From positions 1 through 64,000 of the forward strand of contig CAKRXU010000005.1 of assembly GCA_934424575.1 (NCBI GenBank): a stretch of 64,000 bases of DNA, in the 5' to 3' direction. A program made the position numbers and the translations under genes. The stretch comes from an uncultured Blautia sp. Lineage in GTDB: Bacteria; Bacillota; Clostridia; Lachnospirales; Lachnospiraceae. The notes beneath the pieces are model-generated. The model worked only from the letters and a program-made list of their open reading frames with translations. It was not told where the DNA came from and searched no databases. Of the stretch, positions 1 to 8,416 are shown piece by piece; position 1 is the first letter of the stretch; every line of letters starts with the position of its first letter.

Positions 1-37
1 TTATTCAGAAGAAACAATTCTTCGTGACAGCTCAGTT

Positions 38-66
38 AGAATACCACTATAAAACCAATCTGTCAA
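38..66 (-). promoter_or_regulatory. Promoter reading out of the left edge
   Basis: On the minus strand there is TTGACA (66-61), a 17-base spacer and TATTCT (43-38). The -35 overlaps the stop codon of the HAD gene at 63-65. Transcription would leave the window to the left, so a gene or RNA starts just outside. Positions 1-37 show no coding sign. Confidence 0.55.
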
Positions 67-734
67 CACCTTTTTTCGATTTTTTTATTATTTTTATCAA
101 TATACTGCTGAACTTCATATAAAGAAGGTAAGATACAGTCTGCCAGCTCCTCCATTTCTTCTGTTGGAGCTGCCTGATCCGGTACCATGATCGGGTGCAT
201 TCCGGCTCTTTTGGCGGATCTTATTCCATTATAGGAGTCCTCGATCGCATAGCAGTCCTCAGACCGCTCCTGAAGGCGTCTGCAGGCTTCCAGATAGATG
301 TCTGGCTCCGGCTTGCTACGCTTCACCATATCTCCACATACAATTTCATCAAAATAGGAAAGCAATCCACCTTCCTTGAGTTCTCTCGTCACAAGTTCTC
401 TTCTTGTGGAGGAAGCTACCGCTGTCTTTATATTTTCTCTGCGGAGATATTCCAGGAGTTCCTGGATCCCCGGTTTCTTCGGAAGCTTCCCTCCTGCTGC
501 ATTTGCGTGGAAAAGATCTGACATTTCTTTTTTGTATTTGTCATATGGAAAGTCCTGTCCATAACGCTCGAGAAAAATTTCCTTAGTTACCGTGGCATTA
601 ATCCCCAGGCATGCCCTGCAGGTTTCCTCTATATCTGCGACCCCGTATTTCTCTGCCACAATCTTCCACATACGGAATACAAGCGTCTCTGAGTCAAAAA
701 TAACTCCATCCATATCAAATACAACTGCCTTCAT
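63..734 (-). CDS. HAD-superfamily hydrolase, beta-phosphoglucomutase-like
   Basis: A 223-residue HAD phosphatase or phosphomutase. Motif I is FDMDGVIFDS near residues 6-15 (nucleophile Asp8, acid/base Asp10), an alpha-helical cap follows, and a late KPEPDIY motif precedes the Mg-binding EDSYNG. Known relatives dephosphorylate or isomerise sugar phosphates; the substrate cannot be told from sequence. The start at 734 is chosen because GGGGGAAGAG sits just upstream; an in-frame ATG 81 bases further up has no such site and would add a basic tail not seen in the family. It lies 52 bases downstream of radA on the same strand and may be read from that operon. Confidence 0.85.
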   Translation of the reverse strand: MKAVVFDMDGVIFDSETLVFRMWKIVAEKYGVADIEETCRACLGINATVTKEIFLERYGQDFPYDKYKKEMSDLFHANAAGGKLPKKPGIQELLEYLRRENIKTAVASSTRRELVTRELKEGGLLSYFDEIVCGDMVKRSKPEPDIYLEACRRLQERSEDCYAIEDSYNGIRSAKRAGMHPIMVPDQAAPTEEMEELADCILPSLYEVQQYIDKNNKKIEKRC

Positions 735-786
735 CTCTTCCCCCTTGGTATTTATTTCGTTCCTGTTCACTCCGTTCAGAGTAACT

Positions 787-2169
787 TTATTTCTGCATGA
801 TAAACCGGATCGCATCCTGGATCCAGGAAACGTATACCAGTTTGATCCCTTTGATCTTCTCTGTAGCTGACCTGCACACTTCCGGCAGGATCACTGTTTC
901 AAAACCAAGTTTCTTCGCTTCTGCGACACGCTGTCCTGCCATGCTCACAGCACGCACTTCTCCACTCAGACCGATCTCGCCAAATGCGATCACAGAATCC
1001 GGTATGACGATATCCTTACAGCTTGAAACAACTGCCAGTGAGATTCCAAGATCGATCGCCGGCTCTGTCATCTTCATTCCACCTGCAATATTGACATAGG
1101 CATCACAGGCTGCCAGATGGATGCCAACTTTTTTCTCCAGGACTGCCATCAGAAGGTTTACTCTGTTAAAGTCTGTGCCCACTGCCGTTCTTCTCGGAAT
1201 TCCGAAATTACTCTGGCATACAAGTGCCTGGATTTCTACTAGGATCGGCCGTGTTCCTTCCATAGAACATGCCACGATCGATCCGGAAGTGTCGCTTGGC
1301 TTTCCGTTCAGCATAAATTCTGACGGATTCTTGACTTCCTCAAGTCCTGTGCTTCGCATTTCGAATACACCGATCTCATTGGTAGAACCAAAACGATTCT
1401 TGACTGCACGCAGGATCCGATAGGAAGCATGCCTGTCTCCCTCAAAGTAAAGCACGGTATCTACCATATGCTCCAGCACACGGGGACCTGCCACATTTCC
1501 TTCTTTGGTCACATGACCTACGATAAAGATCGATACGCCCTGTCCCTTGGCAATCTGCATCAGGATATTGGTGGACTCTCTTACCTGAGAAACACTTCCC
1601 GGTGCAGAACTGATATCCTCATGAAACATAGTCTGTATGGAATCGATCACAACGGTATCCGGCTTCTTGCGCTCGATCACTTCGCGGATCGTTTCCAGAT
1701 TTGTCTCACACAGAAGCTGCAGTTTCTCATTAAACTCTCCGATTCGTTCTGCGCGGAGTTTGATCTGGCGCAGGGATTCCTCTCCTGAAATATACAGTAC
1801 ATTGCTTCCTGACAGTGCAAGATTCCGGCACACCTGTAAAAGAAGGGTGGATTTTCCGATCCCCGGATCTCCACCCACTAAAACAAGAGAGCCGGGGACG
1901 ATCCCGCCCCCGAGCACTCTGTCAAGCTCGCCAATCTTTGTCAGCCGCCGTTCATCCTCTGATAATGAAATGTCCTTCAGACGAACTGGTTCCGGACGCT
2001 TCCCTGGATTCTGGAAGGAACTGCTGCCGGATGAAGAAGATTTCTTCGTGGAAACAGTTTCCTCTACGAAGGTATTCCATGCCTTACAGCCCGGACACTG
2101 TCCCATCCATTTGGAGGATTCATATCCGCATTCCTGACAAAAATAAACAGTCTTTTTATTTTTTAGCAT
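787..2169 (-). CDS. radA: DNA repair protein RadA (Sms)
   Basis: A 460-residue RadA, the usual length. It is a RecA-like ATPase that drives branch migration of recombination intermediates. Seen here: an N-terminal four-Cys zinc finger (CQEC at 11-14, CPGC at 25-28), Walker A GGDPGIGKST at about 99-108, the RadA-specific KNRFG motif near residue 255, and a C-terminal Lon-like domain with RTAVGTDFNR and IGLSGEVR. Its ATG overlaps the stop codon of the preceding gene (ATGCTAA), so translation is probably coupled. The order clpC then radA resembles the ctsR-clpC-radA region of Bacillus, with one extra small gene between. Confidence 0.96.
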   Translation of the reverse strand: MLKNKKTVYFCQECGYESSKWMGQCPGCKAWNTFVEETVSTKKSSSSGSSSFQNPGKRPEPVRLKDISLSEDERRLTKIGELDRVLGGGIVPGSLVLVGGDPGIGKSTLLLQVCRNLALSGSNVLYISGEESLRQIKLRAERIGEFNEKLQLLCETNLETIREVIERKKPDTVVIDSIQTMFHEDISSAPGSVSQVRESTNILMQIAKGQGVSIFIVGHVTKEGNVAGPRVLEHMVDTVLYFEGDRHASYRILRAVKNRFGSTNEIGVFEMRSTGLEEVKNPSEFMLNGKPSDTSGSIVACSMEGTRPILVEIQALVCQSNFGIPRRTAVGTDFNRVNLLMAVLEKKVGIHLAACDAYVNIAGGMKMTEPAIDLGISLAVVSSCKDIVIPDSVIAFGEIGLSGEVRAVSMAGQRVAEAKKLGFETVILPEVCRSATEKIKGIKLVYVSWIQDAIRFIMQK

Positions 2170-2576
2170 TTTTTGATCTCAACATGTACGGCTTTGTCGC
2201 CTCCCAGTTCTGCACTGAAAGAAAGCTTACCGCCAAGGTTTGTTTTCATTTTGCCTGCATCTGCGCCATCGATGGAGATATCATATTCTGTATCTGCTTC
2301 CATCTCTACGGTGATCTGTGCATCCTCAGTTCCTTCTACGTCAAAGCTCATGCTGGAGCCGTCCTGTTTCAGAGAAAATACAGCAGTTCCCGGTACGGAT
2401 TCATATACAAACATGCCATTTCTCTCGAGTTTGGTGATCTCTTTGAATGTTTTTACTTTGTACATATCTCCCTGATGTGCGAAATCTGATACCTTGGATT
2501 TCTGTGGCAATTCATAATTGCCAAAGCTGATGCTCTGATTCTCTTCTGTACGGATCAGTTCCTTTACTACTGCCAT
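2163..2576 (-). CDS. Conserved hypothetical protein coupled to radA
   Basis: A 137-residue soluble protein with no signal peptide or membrane segment. It has an acidic, beta-rich character: the N-terminal half contains YKVKTFKEITKLERN and GMFVYESVPGTAVF, the C-terminal half alternates hydrophobic and polar residues. From memory, relatives in Lachnospiraceae are sometimes labelled endosialidase, but nothing in the sequence supports that. It ends in a 7-base overlap with the radA start, so the two are co-translated. A link to RadA function is inference from this coupling only. It has its own promoter at 2648-2676. Confidence 0.75.
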   Translation of the reverse strand: MAVVKELIRTEENQSISFGNYELPQKSKVSDFAHQGDMYKVKTFKEITKLERNGMFVYESVPGTAVFSLKQDGSSMSFDVEGTEDAQITVEMEADTEYDISIDGADAGKMKTNLGGKLSFSAELGGDKAVHVEIKKC

Positions 2577-2647
2577 AACCTTATGTCCTCCCTAAGACTT
2601 TTCTGTTGTGTTTTCGACACCTGTGGATTGCTCCTTAGTGTCTTTTT

Positions 2648-2676
2648 ATTATAACATTGACCACTTTTTTTGACCA
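2648..2676 (-). promoter_or_regulatory. Promoter of the small gene-radA unit
   Basis: Minus strand: TGGTCA (2676-2671), 17-base spacer, consensus TATAAT (2653-2648). The predicted start gives a leader of about 65 bases before the ATG at 2576. Two GGTCAA half-sites flank the spacer (see rejected items). Confidence 0.6.
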
Positions 2677-2685
2677 GTATCCTGT

Positions 2686-5181
2686 TTAAGATTTTATAGC
2701 TTTTTTAGATTTTGGTTTCTTCTCATCTTCTGAAAGTGGAGTAAAACGGATCTCTTTCTGATGAAGCTGGATCCGGACGGTATCGCCTCTCTTGATGGTT
2801 CCTTCGAGAAGTGCATTTGCCATCGGATCTTCCAGTTTTGTCTGGATAGCTCTTCTTAATGGTCTGGCTCCATATTTGCTGTCAAAACCTGCTTCTGCAA
2901 GAAAATCCTTGACAGATTCTGTGATCTTAAGCTGGATATCAAGCTGTTCTTTGCAGCGTTTTTCCAGTGTTTTGAGCATGATGTTGACAATCTTTTTGAT
3001 ATGTGTCTTGTTCAGTGGATGGAATACCATGATCTCATCAATACGGTTCAAAAACTCCGGTTTGAACAGACGGCGGATTTCTTCCATAACGCCGGATTTC
3101 ATGCGTTCATAATCCTGCTTCTCATCATTGTTGGAAAGGAAGCCAAGCTTCTTCGGCTCAATGATTGCCTGCGCGCCGGCATTGGATGTCATAATGATGA
3201 TCGTCTGCTTGAAGTCCACTTTTCGTCCATGTGCATCTGTGATATGACCATCATCCAGAACCTGCAGAAGAATATTAAACACATCTGGATGTGCCTTTTC
3301 AATCTCATCAAACAAAAGGACACTATATGGATTTCTGCGTACTTTTTCACTGAGCTGTCCACCCTCATCGTATCCTACATATCCCGGAGGTGATCCGATC
3401 AGTTTGGATACGCTGTGCTTTTCCATGTACTCAGACATGTCAACACGGATCATTGCCTGCTCACTTCCAAATACGGCCTCTGCCAGCGCTTTGGAAAGTT
3501 CGGTCTTACCTACACCGGTAGGTCCAAGGAAAAGGAAGGAACCGATCGGGCGGTTTGGATCTTTGAGACCGACACGTCCTCGTTTAACTGCCTGTGCGAC
3601 TGCCTTTACTGCTTCTTCTTGGCCGATCACTCGTTTATGAAGTTCTTTCTCAAGACGTGCAAGACGTTTCGTTTCGCCCTCTGTAAGACGCTGTACCGGG
3701 ATCTTGGTCCAGTCAGAAATGATATCTGCCACGGATGCCTCTGTCACAGATATTTTCTTTCTTTTGTTTCTGCGTTCTTCTTTTTCTTTATATTTGGAAA
3801 TTTCTGTTTCTATTTCACGCTGGCGCGCCTGAAGTTCCTTTGCCATGGAAAGATCTGCCTGTTTGACAGCTTTTTCCTTATCTTTCTGGATCTCGTGGAG
3901 TTCCAGTTCCAGGGCATCTACTTCCGGTGCCATACGGTAGCCGCCGAGACGTACTTTGGAAGCTGCCTCGTCGATAATATCAATGGCCTTGTCCGGCAGA
4001 AAACGGTCGTTGATGTAACGTTCGGACATTTTTACTGCTGCTTCAAGTGCACTGTCCTCGATCGCCACGCCGTGATGCTTCTCATAATACGGGCGCAGTC
4101 CCTTAAGGATCTCAATGCTTTCTTCTTCTGACGGTTCTTCTACTGTCACTGGCTGGAAACGTCTCTCCAGAGCGGCATCTTTCTCAATGTATTTCCTGTA
4201 TTCCTCCAGGGTCGTTGCTCCGATCAGCTGGATCTCGCCTCTGGAAAGAGATGGTTTCAGAATATTGGAAGCATCCAGTGCTCCCTCTGCACCGCCCGCG
4301 CCAATGATCGTATGCAGCTCATCAATAAAGAGAAGGATTCCCTGATTGCTGCGTACTTCATTGATCACATTTCGGATTCTTTCCTCGAATTCTCCACGAT
4401 ATTTGCTTCCTGCCACCATTCCGGACAGATCAAGGACTACGACTCTCTTGTTTTTGACAGAATCCGGAACCATGCCGGAAATAATCCTCTGTGCAAGCCC
4501 TTCTACGATTGCAGTCTTTCCAACGCCTGGCTCACCAACCAGACATGGGTTGTTTTTTGTCCTTCTGCTTAATATCTGGATCAGGCGGGCAATTTCTTTG
4601 TCCCTGCCTACTACCGGGTCCAGGGTTCCATCTGCTGCCATCGCAGTCAGATCACGGCTGTACTGATCCAGCGTGGGTGTTGTGGATCCCTGTTTTCCCT
4701 TCTGGTTCTTTGGCATCTGTAATTCTTCCGGAATTGCGTTTGTATCAACTCCTGCCGCCGCGAGAACTGCGCTGTATAATTTCTGGATATTTACACCCAT
4801 AGTATACAGAAGTCTGGTCCCTACACAATCTGTCTCCTTGAGCATTGCCAGAAGCAGATGCTCTGTTCCTGCCAGATCTTCTTTCTGCTTCTCAGCTTCT
4901 TTGACTGCCTGTTCTCTGACCTTCTGTGCTCTTGGACTGTAGCCGGCGGATTTTTCTGCTACAAGCACTCCGGATGGTGCGATCAGTTTCGTGATCAGGT
5001 CTTCCAGTTTTTCCCTGTCTACGCCAAACTCTCCCAGAATCTTACCTGCAGTTCCCTCCTGCTCATCAAGAAGTCCTACCAGTATATGTTCTGTCCCAAT
5101 ATATGAATGTTTCCAGGACCAGGCTGCATCTTCTGCAAGTTTCAATGCTGCCTTTGCCTGTCTGGTAAATTTCTCCTGCAT
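2686..5181 (-). CDS. clpC: Clp protease ATP-binding subunit ClpC
   Basis: An 831-residue Hsp100/ClpC unfoldase that feeds substrates to ClpP. It has a double Clp-N domain (1-145), AAA domain 1 with Walker A GEPGVGKT at 216-223 and a VVLDLSGMVAGSKYRGEFEER block, a UVR-like coiled middle region (about 420-475), AAA domain 2 with GPTGVGKT near 550 and the sensor region FLNRIDEIMVFHPL, and a C-terminal D2-small domain. The ClpP-binding loop type is not resolved by eye. No ctsR, mcsA or mcsB is adjacent; instead a GntR-type regulator lies 20 bases upstream and shares the promoter. The start at 5181 follows a GCAGGAATG context with GGAGG upstream. Confidence 0.96.
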   Translation of the reverse strand: MQEKFTRQAKAALKLAEDAAWSWKHSYIGTEHILVGLLDEQEGTAGKILGEFGVDREKLEDLITKLIAPSGVLVAEKSAGYSPRAQKVREQAVKEAEKQKEDLAGTEHLLLAMLKETDCVGTRLLYTMGVNIQKLYSAVLAAAGVDTNAIPEELQMPKNQKGKQGSTTPTLDQYSRDLTAMAADGTLDPVVGRDKEIARLIQILSRRTKNNPCLVGEPGVGKTAIVEGLAQRIISGMVPDSVKNKRVVVLDLSGMVAGSKYRGEFEERIRNVINEVRSNQGILLFIDELHTIIGAGGAEGALDASNILKPSLSRGEIQLIGATTLEEYRKYIEKDAALERRFQPVTVEEPSEEESIEILKGLRPYYEKHHGVAIEDSALEAAVKMSERYINDRFLPDKAIDIIDEAASKVRLGGYRMAPEVDALELELHEIQKDKEKAVKQADLSMAKELQARQREIETEISKYKEKEERRNKRKKISVTEASVADIISDWTKIPVQRLTEGETKRLARLEKELHKRVIGQEEAVKAVAQAVKRGRVGLKDPNRPIGSFLFLGPTGVGKTELSKALAEAVFGSEQAMIRVDMSEYMEKHSVSKLIGSPPGYVGYDEGGQLSEKVRRNPYSVLLFDEIEKAHPDVFNILLQVLDDGHITDAHGRKVDFKQTIIIMTSNAGAQAIIEPKKLGFLSNNDEKQDYERMKSGVMEEIRRLFKPEFLNRIDEIMVFHPLNKTHIKKIVNIMLKTLEKRCKEQLDIQLKITESVKDFLAEAGFDSKYGARPLRRAIQTKLEDPMANALLEGTIKRGDTVRIQLHQKEIRFTPLSEDEKKPKSKKAIKS

Positions 5182-5201
5182 TCCTGCCTCCTCTTTTTAT
5201 G

Positions 5202-5576
5202 CTATTCTATTCCATATTCGTCAAAAATCTCATCGATCAGATCATGAACTTCTGCTCTGGAAATATTTTTGCAGTATCCCCTTGCAAGAGCTACCATGAG
5301 ATTCTGTTTCATTTCTTCCAGTGCCTTCATCTTGTCCACATCAATCGCAATGATCGCACCACGGCGGCGGTCGATCGTAACAAAGCCTTCCTGCCGAAGC
5401 AGGGAATATGCCTTATTCACAGTGTGCATATTGATGCCAATGGTATCTGCAAGCTGCCGCACAGAAGGAAGTGGATCTCCCTCCCGAAGCCTGGATGTGG
5501 CAATCCCCATGATGATCTGATTCATCAACTGCACATAAATGGCCTCATCGCTGTTAAAGTCTATTTCAATGACCAT
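5202..5576 (-). CDS. GntR-family transcriptional regulator, YtrA-like
   Basis: A 124-residue repressor-type protein. Residues 1-75 form the GntR winged helix (IYVQLMNQII, GDPLPSVRQLADTIGINMHTV, AYSLLRQEGFVTIDRRRGAII); the remaining 45 residues form the short all-helical tail typical of the YtrA subfamily rather than a large effector domain. The start at 5576 is preceded by a GAGGAC ribosome site; an upstream in-frame ATG at 5600 is not. The gene is first in a unit with clpC. A perfect 15-base palindrome over the predicted transcription start is the likely autoregulatory operator. Confidence 0.88.
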   Translation of the reverse strand: MVIEIDFNSDEAIYVQLMNQIIMGIATSRLREGDPLPSVRQLADTIGINMHTVNKAYSLLRQEGFVTIDRRRGAIIAIDVDKMKALEEMKQNLMVALARGYCKNISRAEVHDLIDEIFDEYGIE

Positions 5577-5601
5577 AGTCCTCAGCCCCTTATCTTTCAT
5601 A

Positions 5602-5616
5602 ATAACATCATGTTAT
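5602..5616 (-). promoter_or_regulatory. Candidate operator of the GntR-clpC unit
   Basis: ATAACATCATGTTAT is a perfect 7-1-7 inverted repeat. It covers the predicted transcription start of the promoter at 5621-5648, the position where a repressor blocks initiation. Assignment to the adjacent YtrA-like regulator is inference. Confidence 0.6.
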
Positions 5617-5620
5617 ACAT

Positions 5621-5648
5621 ATGGTAGCACATAATCTGGATTTTGCAA
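5621..5648 (-). promoter_or_regulatory. Promoter of gntR-clpC
   Basis: Minus strand: TTGCAA (5648-5643), 16-base spacer, TACCAT (5626-5621). Confidence 0.55.
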
Positions 5649-5669
5649 GTATAATTTTGTATCCCGCAT

Positions 5670-5702
5670 AAAAAACAGACAGCCCGAAGACTGCCTGTTT
5701 CT
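5670..5702 (-). terminator. Terminator after the pur-sseB unit
   Basis: Read on the minus strand, a 12-base stem (two wobble pairs) closed by a TTCG tetraloop is followed by six Ts. It lies directly downstream of the SseB-like gene. Confidence 0.85.
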
Positions 5703-5715
5703 TATACTTATATTC

Positions 5716-6480
5716 TTAACCAATTATTTTTTTGAGCTGGTCTCTGCTGAGAACAAGATTGAATCCCATAGGGTTGATAACCAGTGATTCTGCCTGCTCG
5801 ATCAGGATATTTGGAAGTTTGCTAAACGGTACTTTGGCAATACGAAGGTTCTTTCCTTTTGCGAATTTCTCAAATTCCATAACATCTGAAAATACCGGCT
5901 GAAGGATCTTGCCTTCTTTGTTCTTGAGGTAAGGAATGTTTATCTTGTCCGGCTCATCTCCCTTGCGCTGCATTGCAACAAGAAAGTCTGATTTTCTTAA
6001 ATTTACGATCACTTCTTCTTCCAGTGCTCTTAAGTTCTTGTGCTCTTCCTGAGGTACCGGACGACGAAGTTCCTGCATGAAGTAGATTCCGGAAAGCTGC
6101 AGTGTCGGATTGATCAGCGGATGCTTCTGCGGCTCTACTTTACTGAGATCCGGCTTTCTTACGATTCTTTCAAGATCGATCTCCATCTGCTCACCGCCAT
6201 CATTCCACATGATCGTGTTTACACCGATAGAGAATAACAGACCGTACATCTTAGGGAAGTCTTTCTTTTCGTAGCGCATTCCCATAAGAAGAACTTTTTC
6301 TTCGATTTTCTTTTTGCCAAATTCTTTGATTGCTTCTTCCTCTGTGAAAAACCATGCCTGATCGTTGAATGATTCTTCCCCACAGGTTACATAAGGAAGC
6401 TTCGTAGTCTGAGAGTATGCTACAAAAATATTCTCCCTTCCCTGAATTTCCTTAATTGTTTCTTCTACACTTGTTCCCAT
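5716..6480 (-). CDS. SseB-family protein
   Basis: A 254-residue cytosolic protein resembling the SseB family: an N-terminal module (about 12-110) with the pattern IFVAYSQTTKLPYV and a C-terminal repeat (about 150-250) with LQPVFSDVMEFEKF and ESLVINPMGFNLVLSRDQL. The biochemical role of this family in Firmicutes is not established. It starts 11 bases after purD with no terminator between and is followed by a strong terminator, so it is the last gene of the purine operon. A purine-related role is inference from position only. Confidence 0.75.
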   Translation of the reverse strand: MGTSVEETIKEIQGRENIFVAYSQTTKLPYVTCGEESFNDQAWFFTEEEAIKEFGKKKIEEKVLLMGMRYEKKDFPKMYGLLFSIGVNTIMWNDGGEQMEIDLERIVRKPDLSKVEPQKHPLINPTLQLSGIYFMQELRRPVPQEEHKNLRALEEEVIVNLRKSDFLVAMQRKGDEPDKINIPYLKNKEGKILQPVFSDVMEFEKFAKGKNLRIAKVPFSKLPNILIEQAESLVINPMGFNLVLSRDQLKKIIG

Positions 6481-6491
6481 ATTTTGTCCTT

Positions 6492-7763
6492 TCAGGCCTC
6501 GTCAATAGCCTTTCCTATGTCGTGGCGCATATATTTATTTGCAAACTGGATCCAGTCTGTTGCCTCGTAAGCGTTCTTACGGGCCTCCTTAAGATCTTTT
6601 CCAGTTGCAGTGATTCCAAGGACACGGCCGCCGTTGGTAACGATCTCGCCATCCTTGAATTTGGTTCCTGCATGGAAGCAGTAATAGCCTTCCTTGTCCT
6701 TGAAGTTCTCAAATCCATGCATTGGAATTCCTTTTTCGTATTTTACCGGATATCCATCACTTGCCAGAACGACACAGACAGCTGCGTTGTCCTCAAACTC
6801 AAGATCCACCTGATCCAGAGTTCCATTTACGCAGGCTTCCATCACTTCGATGATGTCTGTCTTCATTCTCGGAAGAACGACCTGTGCTTCCGGATCACCA
6901 AAACGGGCATTGTACTCCAGGACCTTCGGTCCGTCGGCTGTCAGCATCAGTCCAAAGAAAATGATTCCTGTAAATGGACGTCCTTCTGCTGCCATCGCAT
7001 CAACCGTCGCCTGGTAGATATGCTCCTTACAGAACTTATCCACTTCCTCTGTATAAAACGGGCTTGGTGAAAAAGTACCCATACCGCCTGTGTTCAGTCC
7101 CTGATCTCCATCTTTGGCACGCTTATGATCCTGTGCAGATGTCATCGGACGGATCGTCTTGCCATCCACAAAGGAAAGGACAGACACTTCACGTCCTGTC
7201 ATGAATTCCTCAATGACCATTGTATTTCCTGCACTGCCGAACTTCTTGTCCTCCATGATCTCCTTAACTCCAGCTTCTGCTTCTTCCAGAGTATTACAGA
7301 TCAGGACTCCCTTGCCGAGTGCAAGCCCGTCTGCCTTGAGCACGATCGGGAATTTGGCCTGTGTATGTAAATAATCCAGTGCTTTCTGTGGATCGTCAAA
7401 GTTTTCGTATCCCGCTGTCGGAATTCCATATTTTTTCATGAGGTCTTTGGAAAATGCCTTGGATCCCTCCAGAATAGCTGCGTTCTTGCGAGGTCCGAAC
7501 ACCTTGAGTCCGCGTGCCTCAAACACATCGACAACACCGCCAACCAGCGGGTCATCCATTCCGATGATTGTAAGATCAACAGAATTCTTCTCTGCAAAAT
7601 CAGCAAGTTTCTCAAATTCCATTGCTCCGATATCTACACACTCCGCATATTCAGAAATTCCTGCATTTCCCGGTGCACAGTAGATCTTGTCTACCTTCGG
7701 GCTCTTGGCCACGCTCCAGGCAATTGCATGTTCTCTTCCGCCGCTTCCAACAATTAAAACTTT
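6492..7763 (-). CDS. purD: Phosphoribosylamine-glycine ligase PurD
   Basis: A 423-residue GAR synthetase, step 2 of de novo purine synthesis: phosphoribosylamine plus glycine plus ATP gives GAR. Seen: N-domain MKVLIVGSGGREHAIAW, ATP-grasp residues (KADGLALGKGV, VIEEFMTGREVSVL, QDHKRAKDGDQGLNTGGMG) and the metal site LEYNARFGDPEAQ. The start at 7763 has AGAGGAG eleven bases upstream; a longer in-frame start at 7793 would overlap purN and lacks a site. Gap to purN is 26 bases. Terminal C-domain complete. Confidence 0.97.
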   Translation of the reverse strand, partial: KVLIVGSGGREHAIAWSVAKSPKVDKIYCAPGNAGISEYAECVDIGAMEFEKLADFAEKNSVDLTIIGMDDPLVGGVVDVFEARGLKVFGPRKNAAILEGSKAFSKDLMKKYGIPTAGYENFDDPQKALDYLHTQAKFPIVLKADGLALGKGVLICNTLEEAEAGVKEIMEDKKFGSAGNTMVIEEFMTGREVSVLSFVDGKTIRPMTSAQDHKRAKDGDQGLNTGGMGTFSPSPFYTEEVDKFCKEHIYQATVDAMAAEGRPFTGIIFFGLMLTADGPKVLEYNARFGDPEAQVVLPRMKTDIIEVMEACVNGTLDQVDLEFEDNAAVCVVLASDGYPVKYEKGIPMHGFENFKDKEGYYCFHAGTKFKDGEIVTNGGRVLGITATGKDLKEARKNAYEATDWIQFANKYMRHDIGKAIDEA

Positions 7764-7789
7764 CATATCTTTCGCTCCTCTGCAGAAAA

Positions 7790-8416
7790 TCAATTATTGA
7801 TGATAACTTTACCGTCCTGTACGGATACTTTACCATTGGCGATCAGATTGATCGCAGCCGGCAGTATCTTCCATTCTGCTTCTTCCATGACACGTCTCTG
7901 AAGTACTTCCGGGGTATCTCCCTGGTGTACCTCTACCGCCTTCTGAAGAATGATAGGACCGGTATCTGTACCTGTATCTACAAAATGAACCGTCGCACCG
8001 GTCACTTTGACGCCTCTGGAAAGAACTCCCTCATGGACATGAAGCCCATAATATCCTGTTCCACAGAAAGACGGGATCAGTGACGGATGGATATTGATGA
8101 TCTTATTTGGATATGCTTCCACGATCATCGGCGGTACTGCCACCAGAAATCCGGCAAGCACAACAAGATCTACCTGGTTCTCCTGAAGCTCTGCCAGAAG
8201 TGCCTTATGAAATTCTTCTCTGTCTGCATAGTCCCTCGGAGAAATGCATCTGGCAGGGATTCCCTTATTCTCTGCTCTCTTGAGGGCATACGCACCCTTG
8301 TTATTGCTGATCACGAGACCAACCTCTGCATTGGTGATCACACCTGCATCGATCGCGTCCATGATCGCCTGGAGGTTTGTACCGCCTCCGGATACCAGAA
8401 CACCCAGTTTTAACAT
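7790..8416 (-). CDS. purN: Phosphoribosylglycinamide formyltransferase PurN
   Basis: A 208-residue GAR transformylase using 10-formyl-tetrahydrofolate, step 3 of purine synthesis. Seen: phosphate loop SGGGTNLQAI near 9-18, catalytic NIHPSLIPSF (Asn and His of the active site) near 107, and the Asp-bearing HFVDTGTDTGP near 143. Its start overlaps the purM stop by 7 bases, a mark of translational coupling within the operon purE-purM-purN-purD. Confidence 0.97.
   Translation of the reverse strand: MLKLGVLVSGGGTNLQAIMDAIDAGVITNAEVGLVISNNKGAYALKRAENKGIPARCISPRDYADREEFHKALLAELQENQVDLVVLAGFLVAVPPMIVEAYPNKIINIHPSLIPSFCGTGYYGLHVHEGVLSRGVKVTGATVHFVDTGTDTGPIILQKAVEVHQGDTPEVLQRRVMEEAEWKILPAAINLIANGKVSVQDGKVIINN

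Noticed and set aside
2653..2680. Two GGTCAA half-sites upstream of the small gene-radA unit, resembling a CtsR operator
   Set aside because: The heptads repeat at a 13-base period; the CtsR site needs 10, and no ctsR is in the window.
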